Shown here one piece after another: positions 7,929 through 13,164 of a stretch of DNA of 16,637 nucleotides. Position 1 is the first letter of the stretch; each line of letters starts with the position of its first letter. Source of the stretch: an uncultured bacterium. Its GTDB lineage: Bacteria; Patescibacteriota; Minisyncoccia; Phycocordibacterales; UBA9973. A program made the translations under genes and the position numbers. The notes beneath the pieces are model-generated. The model worked only from the letters and a program-made list of their open reading frames with translations, was not told the origin of the DNA and did not search any database. Location of the stretch: NCBI GenBank assembly GCA_903907175.1, contig CAIVNB010000005.1, positions 1 to 16,637 of the forward strand, read 5' to 3'.

Positions 7929-9037
7929 AATCTATAAAAGGACTGAAAAACGTAAAAGGGAAAATAGTTTTAGTGAGAGTTGATTTTAATGTTCCTATTA
8001 AGAATGATAAAGTTGAAGATGATTTTAGAATCAAAAAAGCGATACCAACAATTAAGTTTCTTCAAAAAAAAGATGCAAAAATAGTTTTGATAACACACTT
8101 AGGGAAAGGAGGGCAAAGTCTCTTACCTGTGTCTTTAGCTTTGAATAAATTTGTTAAAGCAAAATTTGTTTCTGACATTTTAGGCAAAGATGCTTGTGAT
8201 GCTATTTTTGACATGAAAAATAAAGACATAATACTGCTTGAAAATTTACGTAATGATAGTGGTGAACAGGCAGAAGATATGAATTTTGCAAAAAACCTTT
8301 CAAAATTAGCAGATTTTTATGTAAATGAGGCTTTTTCTGTTTCTCACAGGAAAGATTCTTCTATCGTATTACTACCAAAACTTCTACCTTCTTATGCAGG
8401 GTTCCAGTTAGAAGAAGAAGTGAAAAATTTGTCTGTTGTATTCAAAAAACCGAAGAAACCTTTTTTATTTATTTTGGGTGGTGCAAAGTTTTCTACAAAA
8501 ATGCCTTTAATTATAAAATATTTGAAACCAGCTGATAATTTGTTTATCGGCGGGGCTTTGTCGAGTGATTTTTTGAAGGCGAAGGGATTTGAAGTTGGTA
8601 AATCATTAACAAGTGATTCAAAGGGCATAGAACAAATATTAAAAAATAAAAAATTAATTTTACCGATAGACGTTATTGTAAGTTCTGGCAATAAACTTAT
8701 CAATAAAAAAGTAAATGAAATAAAAAAAGATGAGTCCATTTTAGATATTGGCAAGGAAACTATTAAAATGATTGAGCCATATGTAAAAAAATCAAAATTA
8801 GTACTTTGGAATGGTCCTCTTGGAAAATACGAAGATGGTGGGGCTGTTGGAACAAAAAAAATATTAAAGTTAGTTGCAAAATCAGGTGCCACTAGCATAA
8901 TTGGAGGAGGAGATATTGTAGCTGTAATTTCAGAAGAAAAAATGGAAAAGAAATTTACTTTTGTCTCTACGGGTGGTGGGGCTACATTAGATTTTCTGGC
9001 TAATGGTACCCTGCCAGGGATTAAAGCACTCGAATAA
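7925..9037 (+). CDS. pgk: Phosphoglycerate kinase
   Basis: This 370-residue enzyme makes ATP and 3-phosphoglycerate from 1,3-bisphosphoglycerate and ADP. It is shorter than common bacterial Pgk (about 390 to 415). N-domain substrate-binding elements are visible: LVRVDFNVP (16-24), ITHLGKGG (56-63, where the usual SHLGRP has Lys for Arg and lacks the Pro), ENLRND (106-111), EAFSVSHR (135-142). C-domain nucleotide elements are LGGAKFSTK, FIGGALSSDFLKAKG, LWNGPLGKYE, IIGGGDIVA and FVSTGGGATLDFL. The start codon is inside the end of tpiA. A hairpin just after the stop (9043-9065) probably ends the tpiA-pgk transcript. The substitutions are conservative and the enzyme looks functional. Confidence 0.96.
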   Translation: MKSIKGLKNVKGKIVLVRVDFNVPIKNDKVEDDFRIKKAIPTIKFLQKKDAKIVLITHLGKGGQSLLPVSLALNKFVKAKFVSDILGKDACDAIFDMKNKDIILLENLRNDSGEQAEDMNFAKNLSKLADFYVNEAFSVSHRKDSSIVLLPKLLPSYAGFQLEEEVKNLSVVFKKPKKPFLFILGGAKFSTKMPLIIKYLKPADNLFIGGALSSDFLKAKGFEVGKSLTSDSKGIEQILKNKKLILPIDVIVSSGNKLINKKVNEIKKDESILDIGKETIKMIEPYVKKSKLVLWNGPLGKYEDGGAVGTKKILKLVAKSGATSIIGGGDIVAVISEEKMEKKFTFVSTGGGATLDFLANGTLPGIKALE

Positions 9038-9042
9038 TTTTT

Positions 9043-9065
9043 AAAAAGGTACTTCTTGCCTTTTT
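9043..9065 (+). terminator. Terminator after pgk
   Basis: A 9-bp stem pairs AAAAAGGTA (9043-9051) with TGCCTTTTT (9057-9065), including one G-T pair, around the loop CTTCT. A T-rich stretch continues through 9066. It lies 6 nt after the pgk stop codon. The stem is AT-rich, so strength is uncertain. Confidence 0.55.
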
Positions 9066-9094
9066 TCCCTTTAAGTTGTATTTTAAAAGAAAAA

Positions 9095-9116
9095 GTCCGG
9101 GAAACGAAAGGCGGAC
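9095..9116 (+). other. Hairpin in the leader region before the RNR-like gene
   Basis: GTCCG (9095-9099) pairs with CGGAC (9112-9116) around a 12-nt purine-rich loop. CGGA at 9112-9115 could instead pair with TCCG at 9124-9127, so two alternative folds are possible. No known riboswitch or NrdR-box pattern was recognised. If the downstream gene is leaderless, this sequence is not transcribed with it. Confidence 0.25.
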
Positions 9117-9141
9117 GTTAATATCCGTGTAGTTCATTTAA

Positions 9142-9147
9142 AATAAT
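9142..9147 (+). promoter_or_regulatory. Weak -10 candidate for the RNR-like gene
   Basis: AATAAT at 9142-9147 is one mismatch from TATAAT and lies 6 nt before the ATG at 9154, the same spacing as the better -10 elements in this window. There is no TGn extension. An overlapping TAAAAT at 9139-9144 is an alternative. Confidence 0.3.
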
Positions 9148-9153
9148 GATGTC

Positions 9154-9720
9154 ATGGAAAACATGAGCGAATTGAAATTAGAGGAAGTGTTTCATCGCCC
9201 TGAACAATTGGAGGCAGAGATTGTGAGGTTTCAGAATGAATACGAAAAATGGGTTGCTATTGTGGGCTTGTATAATCATCGTCCGATTGAGATCTTTGCA
9301 GGTCAGGCAGAAGATTTTTGGATTCCGCAGTATGTAGAGAAGGGATTAATTCTGAAGATTCGTCCCGACGGCGTTAGTTCAAGGTATGACTTTCAATTTA
9401 AAGATCGCGGAGGGTACACTATTACTATTGAAGCACTTTCACGATCTTTTAACAGGGAATTCTGGAATTATGCAAAAATGATTTCCTGGATTTTACGTTA
9501 TGGAATGCCACTGCCCTTTGTGGTAAATATCCTTACAAAGTTTCATTTTGAAACTGATTCGTTGAACACTTGGAAAAATGGTGTTGGGCGTGCTTTGAAA
9601 CAATTCATTCCTGACGGCACAATTGATCCAAAACTTGATTGCCCTAAATGCAAAGAAGTAGGTATGGTCTATATGGCTAGCTGTCTTGTATGTAAAAAAT
9701 GCGGCTATACATCACCATGA
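9154..9720 (+). CDS. Stand-alone C-terminal domain of a ribonucleotide reductase, with zinc ribbon
   Basis: This 188-residue protein matches from memory only the tail of long bacterial ribonucleoside-diphosphate reductases (B12-dependent/class II-like, TSCPD-type region). Key stretches are HRPEQLEAEIVRF at about 15-27, EKWVAIVGLYNHRPIEIFAG at about 31-50, YDFQFKDRGGYTITIEALSR at about 79-98, FWNYAKMISWILRYGMPLPF at about 103-122, DSLNTWKNGVGRALKQFIPDG at about 135-155, and a terminal ribbon CPKC...CLVCKKCGY. The catalytic barrel, with its radical and redox cysteines, is absent both from the ORF and from the sequence upstream. It has its own ATG, an intact frame and a terminator, so it is not simply decaying. 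Its base composition looks richer in G+C than neighbouring genes (by eye). It may act as a split subunit or a regulatory partner, or be a transferred fragment; function is unknown. Confidence 0.75.
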   Translation: MENMSELKLEEVFHRPEQLEAEIVRFQNEYEKWVAIVGLYNHRPIEIFAGQAEDFWIPQYVEKGLILKIRPDGVSSRYDFQFKDRGGYTITIEALSRSFNREFWNYAKMISWILRYGMPLPFVVNILTKFHFETDSLNTWKNGVGRALKQFIPDGTIDPKLDCPKCKEVGMVYMASCLVCKKCGYTSP

Positions 9721-9739
9721 TCAGAAGTTTTCTCTAATT

Positions 9740-9771
9740 AATGCCCCTTTAAGCAAAATGCTAGGGGCATT
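9740..9771 (+). terminator. Rho-independent terminator after the RNR-like gene
   Basis: AATGCCCCT (9740-9748) pairs perfectly with AGGGGCATT (9763-9771); AGC/GCT inside the loop can extend the stem. TTTATATT follows on the plus strand. It lies 20 nt after the stop codon and between two convergent genes. The other strand lacks a clear U-tract after the stem, so it mainly serves the plus-strand gene. Confidence 0.8.
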
Positions 9772-9797
9772 TTATATTAGTTGTTAGATTAATTTTA

Positions 9798-10205
9798 TTA
9801 TTTTAGTGCTTGAGTAATTTTTGATATTATTTCTTTCGCTTGTCCTTCTTTGTATTCTTTAGTTGGAAGATTGTATTTTTTTAAATTATCTTCGTTATAT
9901 CTAGGCATCAAATGAATATGGAAGTGTGGCACTTCGTTGCCTACCACTCCCACTTGTATATAATCACAAGTAAGTCCCTTTTTGAGGGCAAGCATCATTT
10001 TTTTAGTTAATACAAATATATCTCCTATCATTTCGTCATCCGCTTCTTGCATCCAAACAACATGTTCTTTGGGGATTATTAAAATATGTCCATCTGTGAC
10101 TGGTTTAATATCTAAGAAAACTAGAAAATTCTTATCTTCATAAATTTTTCCGCACGGTATTTCTCCTTTTCCTATTTTACAAAAAATACAATTTTCATTT
10201 TGCAT
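9798..10205 (-). CDS. HIT-family nucleotide hydrolase/transferase
   Basis: This 135-residue protein belongs to the histidine triad superfamily (HinT-like branch), which hydrolyses purine nucleotide phosphoramidates or related substrates in the cytoplasm. It starts MQNENCIFCKIGKGEIP, where CIFC is the usual Cys pair of HIT proteins that bind structural zinc. The helix and strand DGHILIIPKEHV follow, and the active-site HFHIHLMPR (H-x-H-x-H) is near residue 94. The frame remains open further upstream to 10364, but the start is put at 10205 because the family begins at CIFC, and a TATAAT lies exactly 6 nt before this ATG. The extension would also run through a strong terminator. It is convergent with the RNR-like gene. 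The exact substrate cannot be told. Confidence 0.92.
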   Translation of the reverse strand: MQNENCIFCKIGKGEIPCGKIYEDKNFLVFLDIKPVTDGHILIIPKEHVVWMQEADDEMIGDIFVLTKKMMLALKKGLTCDYIQVGVVGNEVPHFHIHLMPRYNEDNLKKYNLPTKEYKEGQAKEIISKITQALK

Positions 10206-10211
10206 TTCCTT

Positions 10212-10217
10212 ATTATA
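10212..10217 (-). promoter_or_regulatory. -10 element of the HIT gene, predicted leaderless start
   Basis: On the minus strand TATAAT (10217 to 10212) is followed by AAGGAA and then the ATG at 10205. Transcription would start at or next to the ATG. The AAGGA here is only 1 to 2 nt from the ATG, too close to act as a normal Shine-Dalgarno. It lies immediately downstream of the upstream unit's terminator. Confidence 0.55.
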
Positions 10218-10229
10218 GTAGATTTTATA

Positions 10230-10264
10230 AAAAAAAGAAGGTCTTACCGGGGAGGTAAGACCTT
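10230..10264 (-). terminator. Strong rho-independent terminator of the small minus-strand unit
   Basis: On the minus strand AAGGTCTTACC (10264 to 10254) pairs perfectly with GGTAAGACCTT (10048-type arm at 10248 to 10238) around a 5-nt loop, and is followed by C and eight T's (10237 to 10229). This is the best terminator in the window. It separates the 69-codon unit from the HIT gene. Confidence 0.88.
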
Positions 10265-10299
10265 TTATGCTTGTATGACTAGCGTCACTATTATTTTTT

Positions 10300-10312
10300 G
10301 ACCCATAGGGTC
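10300..10312 (-). other. Short GACCC/GGGTC hairpin after the 69-codon ORF
   Basis: GACCC (10300-10304) pairs with GGGTC (10308-10312) around a 3-nt loop. It lies 6 nt after the stop codon of the small ORF. It has no U-tract on the minus strand, so the real terminator is the one at 10230-10264. It may be a 3' UTR structure. Confidence 0.3.
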
Positions 10313-10318
10313 GGAAGG

Positions 10319-10528
10319 TTAATGGGGCGATCCGCTGCATCCTTTCATGGATGACCTGGGGCAATTTGTTCTTTCAGGTGCTATTCGGACCATTTTTTCT
10401 TTCATTCTCTTCTTCTTCTCGTCTTCGCTCAGCTTGATTAAATTTAGAGCATCATGAGCATTCTCAGGGATTCCTGAGGTTTTTCCAGCGGATTTTGCCG
10501 GAACCTTTGAGCTGCTACTTTTAGCCAT
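10319..10528 (-). CDS. Small basic protein of unknown function (69 aa)
   Basis: The product is not recognised. It has a Ser/Ala/Lys-rich N-terminus (MAKSSSSKVPAKSAGK), a charged middle likely to be helical (IKLSEDEKKKRMKEK, about 31-45), and a tail with two cysteines (Cys56, Cys64) that ends SGSPH. It has no signal peptide or membrane segment. Support for reality: a near-consensus promoter (TTGACT, 16 bp, TATAAT at 10622-10595) about 65 nt upstream, a strong terminator downstream, an AGAG sequence about 9 nt before the ATG as a weak ribosome site, and G+C that looks higher than in neighbouring genes. It is the only gene here with a full -35/-10 promoter and a real 5' UTR. An alternative is that the roughly 360-nt transcript is a structured RNA and the ORF is incidental. 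Confidence 0.55.
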   Translation of the reverse strand: MAKSSSSKVPAKSAGKTSGIPENAHDALNLIKLSEDEKKKRMKEKMVRIAPERTNCPRSSMKGCSGSPH

Positions 10529-10594
10529 AAGTTTCTCTTTTAGTAGTTTTTACTTAGAAAATTACGAAGAACGGTATTTTGTTCTCTATGACAT

Positions 10595-10622
10595 ATTATA
10601 CACCAATTTTGCTAAAAGTCAA
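10595..10622 (-). promoter_or_regulatory. Sigma70-type promoter for the 69-codon ORF
   Basis: On the minus strand TTGACT (10622 to 10617) is separated by 16 bp from TATAAT (10600 to 10595). This is the best two-hexamer promoter in the window. Transcription would start near 10588, which leaves a leader of about 60 nt before the ATG at 10528. It is divergent from the recJ promoter. Confidence 0.7.
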
Positions 10623-10642
10623 AAAAATAAGAAAGTTTGTTA

Positions 10643-10651
10643 TGATATAAT
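10643..10651 (+). promoter_or_regulatory. Extended -10 promoter of recJ, predicted leaderless start
   Basis: TGA-TATAAT at 10643-10651 is a consensus extended -10, followed by 6 nt (CTTCAG) and the recJ ATG at 10658. There is no Shine-Dalgarno and no convincing -35. Confidence 0.65.
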
Positions 10652-10657
10652 CTTCAG

Positions 10658-12406
10658 ATGGAAAAATATTCTGAATTGCTCCAAACGCTTTTAAAAAATC
10701 GTGAGATTTTAAACAAAACAGATGCTGATATTTTTTTAAGTCCCGAATACGAAAGAGATTTTCATGATCCATTTTTAATGCGTGATATGGAGAAAGTTTG
10801 TGTGAGAATTTTTGAGAGCGTGGAGGCAGATGAAAAAATAATTATTTACGCAGACTATGATGCTGATGGGATCCCGGGGGCAGTAATTTTACAGGACTTA
10901 TTTAAAAAAATAAATTATCCTATTGAAGTTTACCCCCACACCAAAGAAAATGAAGTTTATAAAAACGCGCAAGGCATATCATTTTCTTATGGTGTGGGGG
11001 TTTATATTCCACAGAGGAATTCTGAAGGTTATGGGCTTAACATGGAAGCCATAAAAGAATTTGGAGATAAGGGAATAAAACTTCTTATTACGATAGATCT
11101 TGGCATCACAGCAGTAGCTGAAGTAGCCCAGGCTCAAGCGGAAGGCATCGATGTCATTATCACTGATCACCATATCCCATTAGAAATTTTGCCACGTGCT
11201 TATGCGATTTTAAATCCTAAGGTAGATAATTATCCCGAAAAAATGCTTTGTGGGGCTGGAGTTGTTTTTAAGCTAATTCAAGGTTTTATAAAGAAGTATG
11301 GTGAATTTTATAAAATAAAAGAAGGCTGGGAAAAGTGGATGCTTGATATGGCAGGGCTTGCAACACTATCTGATATGGTGCCACTTCAAGGTGAGAATAG
11401 AGCAATTGCATTTTTTGGAATAAAAGTTTTGAGAAAGTCTCCACGTCCAGGCCTGCAAAAACTTCTTGCAAAAATAAATATTGAGCAAAAGTATTTAACC
11501 GAAGATGATATTGGTTTTATGGTAGTGCCAAAATTAAATGCAGCATCCCGAATGGATGACCCAAAAAGAGCTTTTGAGTTACTGTCGACAGATGACGAAG
11601 GTGAAGCAGGAGTACTGACAAACCATTTATCAAAAATAAACGATGAAAGGAAATTAATCGTGGCAAGTATTATGCGTGAAGTGAAAAAGAAATTTGAAAA
11701 AAGAGAAATGAAAGAGGTAATAGTAGTAGGGAATCCCGCTTGGCGTGTAGGGGTGCTTGGTCTTGTGGCTGGTAAATTAATGGATGAATACGATAGACCC
11801 GTTTTTGTTTGGGGTAAAGATGAAAATGACTTAATTAAAGGATCCTGCAGGTCTCCCGGATTTGTTTCAGTAGTGGAATTAATGTTAAAAAACAAAGATT
11901 CTTTTTTAGAATATGGTGGCCACGAACTCGCTGGAGGCTTTACGGTTCATAGCGACAAGATTCATTTCTTGGAAGAGATTCTTTCTGAATCTTTAAGAAC
12001 CATTCTAGAAACTCGCAAAGACAGTCCTTGTGAGGATTTATCGAAAACCAAGCCAGATATAACCTGTGATCTTGGATATGTAAATATGAAAAATTGGAAA
12101 GAAATAGAAAAAATAGCACCTTTTGGTATAGCAAATCCTAAGCCCACTTTTCTTTTTAAAAATATAAAGATTGAAAAAATTAAAAAATTTGGTAAAAATG
12201 GTTCCGGAGAACATTTAGAGATTACTTTTTCTGACGCCAAAGAGAATAAGCAAAATAAAGTGGTAGCAATTTCTTTTTTTTCAAATCATGATTCTTTCGA
12301 TAAGCCAATTTCTGAAGGTATAAATATTGACCTTCTGGCAACTTTTGACCTGTCGAGATTTCGAGGGAGAGAAGAGCTTCGATTACGAATTATTGATATA
12401 ATATAA
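10658..12406 (+). CDS. recJ: Single-stranded-DNA-specific exonuclease RecJ
   Basis: This 582-residue protein is a 5'-to-3' ssDNA exonuclease of the DHH superfamily, used in recombination and mismatch or base-excision repair. Motifs are ADYDADG (65-71), LLITIDLGI (142-150), TDHH (169-172), AILNPKVDNYP, CGAGVVFKL, LATLSDMVPLQGENR, NAASRMD, the KGSCRSPG core and GGHELAGGF of the DHHA1 domain, and a C-terminal OB-like region that ends LRLRIIDII. Between motif I and the YIPQRNSEGYGLN segment is an extra 24-residue stretch (about 91-114) encoded by a long inverted repeat; the usual order would run EVYIP. All metal-binding residues are kept, so the enzyme should be active if the insert is tolerated. 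rnhA starts 2 nt after its stop. Confidence 0.93.
   Translation: MEKYSELLQTLLKNREILNKTDADIFLSPEYERDFHDPFLMRDMEKVCVRIFESVEADEKIIIYADYDADGIPGAVILQDLFKKINYPIEVYPHTKENEVYKNAQGISFSYGVGVYIPQRNSEGYGLNMEAIKEFGDKGIKLLITIDLGITAVAEVAQAQAEGIDVIITDHHIPLEILPRAYAILNPKVDNYPEKMLCGAGVVFKLIQGFIKKYGEFYKIKEGWEKWMLDMAGLATLSDMVPLQGENRAIAFFGIKVLRKSPRPGLQKLLAKINIEQKYLTEDDIGFMVVPKLNAASRMDDPKRAFELLSTDDEGEAGVLTNHLSKINDERKLIVASIMREVKKKFEKREMKEVIVVGNPAWRVGVLGLVAGKLMDEYDRPVFVWGKDENDLIKGSCRSPGFVSVVELMLKNKDSFLEYGGHELAGGFTVHSDKIHFLEEILSESLRTILETRKDSPCEDLSKTKPDITCDLGYVNMKNWKEIEKIAPFGIANPKPTFLFKNIKIEKIKKFGKNGSGEHLEITFSDAKENKQNKVVAISFFSNHDSFDKPISEGINIDLLATFDLSRFRGREELRLRIIDII
10928..11004 (+). repeat. 72-bp in-frame palindromic insertion within recJ
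   Basis: The arms at 10932-10953 and 10979-11001 are inverted repeats: 11 bp perfect (ACCCCCACACC against GGTGTGGGGGT), then 11 more matching with one extra base in the right arm, around a 25-nt loop. GTTTA occurs on both sides (10928-10932 and 11000-11004), like a target-site duplication. Removing 72 bp restores the codons GTT-TAT-ATT-CCA (VYIP), the expected family sequence. The insertion is in frame without stops and adds 24 residues. Confidence 0.75.
12394..12402 (+). promoter_or_regulatory. Extended -10 promoter of rnhA inside the 3' end of recJ
   Basis: TGA-TATAAT at 12394-12402 lies within the last recJ codons and is 6 nt before the rnhA ATG at 12409. The recJ stop codon falls in the spacer. 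It implies that rnhA can be made from its own leaderless mRNA as well as from recJ read-through. Confidence 0.55.
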
Positions 12407-12408
12407 AA

Positions 12409-13161
12409 ATGATTATAAAAAAGGATGAAATAATAATTTATACTGACGGAAGTTCTCTAGGTAATCCAGGGCCTGGTGGCTGGGGGAGTGTTTTATTGTC
12501 TCCAGGTAAAAAGGTTATTGAATTGGGAGGCAGAGAAAAAGAATCTACTAATAATAGGATGGAAATGACTGCAGGGATTATGGCTTTAAAAGAAATTGAA
12601 AAGAGAAAGATAAAAGCAAAAATTATAAAGATTCACACAGATTCTTCTTACTTGCTAAATGGAATCACGATGTGGGTGCATGCTTGGGTGAAAAATAATT
12701 GGAAAACAAAGGCGGAGGAAGATGTACTCAATAAAGATTTATGGGAAAACCTTTATAAAGTAAGTGCGAATTTATCTCATAAATACGAAATAGAGTGGGT
12801 AAAAGTTGTAGGTCACTCCGGAGTTCATCTCAATGAAAGATGTGATGCGATAGCAACTAGTTTTTCGGCAAATAATACGACAATACTTTTTACTGGGAAT
12901 TTAAAAGATTATGAAAAACTTTTTGGTAAAATCAAAGATGAAAAATCGAAAGTAGTAGTTAAAAACAAAAGCAAGAAGAAAAATACTAGTGAGGCTTATT
13001 CATATGTATCAGAAGTTGCTGGGAAAGTATTTGCTGATAAAACGTGGGATATATGTGAAAAAAGAGTAAAAGGAAAATCTGGCGCTAAATATAAAAAAGT
13101 ATTTTCAAAAGAAGAAGAGCAAGACTTAATCGCCGAGTGGACATTAAAATCTTTATTTTAA
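12409..13161 (+). CDS. rnhA: Ribonuclease HI with C-terminal hybrid-binding (viroplasmin-like) domain
   Basis: This 250-residue protein cleaves RNA in RNA-DNA hybrids. The RNase HI fold occupies about 1-155: YTDGSSLGNPGPGGWG with Asp13, NRMEMTAG with Glu52, IHTDSSYLLNGI with Asp78, and GHSGVHLNERCDAIA with His136 and Asp146, a complete D-E-D-D plus His active site. A basic linker (about 175-192, SKKKN) leads to a domain at about 197-245 (YSYVSEVAGKVFADKTWDIC...GKSGAKYKKVFSKEEE) that fits the hybrid-binding domain of eukaryotic-type RNase H1 and the viroplasmin family. In those proteins this domain is at the N-terminus; here it is at the C-terminus. It follows recJ by 2 nt and precedes comEC by 3 nt. 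Confidence 0.93.
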   Translation: MIIKKDEIIIYTDGSSLGNPGPGGWGSVLLSPGKKVIELGGREKESTNNRMEMTAGIMALKEIEKRKIKAKIIKIHTDSSYLLNGITMWVHAWVKNNWKTKAEEDVLNKDLWENLYKVSANLSHKYEIEWVKVVGHSGVHLNERCDAIATSFSANNTTILFTGNLKDYEKLFGKIKDEKSKVVVKNKSKKKNTSEAYSYVSEVAGKVFADKTWDICEKRVKGKSGAKYKKVFSKEEEQDLIAEWTLKSLF

Positions 13162-13164
13162 AAA

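Noticed and set aside
8392..8898. Antisense ORF of 168 codons across pgk
   Set aside because: It is an Asn/Phe/Ile-rich mirror of a well-conserved kinase gene, with no domain or promoter of its own.
9066..9153. Cobalamin riboswitch or NrdR box before the RNR-like gene
   Set aside because: The interval is far too short for a cobalamin riboswitch and contains no NrdR-box palindrome; only a small hairpin is present.
9154..9720. RNR-like ORF as a decayed pseudogene
   Set aside because: The frame is intact over 188 codons with conserved motifs, a terminator and no internal stops; degeneration is not visible, although the catalytic part is absent.
10206..10364. N-terminal extension of the HIT protein up to 10364
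   Set aside because: The extra 53 codons would cross a strong terminator and a TATAAT element, and the family begins at the CIFC motif just after the ATG at 10205.
11386..11895. Antisense ORF of 169 codons across recJ
   Set aside because: Low-complexity Ser/Phe composition and full overlap with conserved RecJ motifs mark it as a shadow frame.
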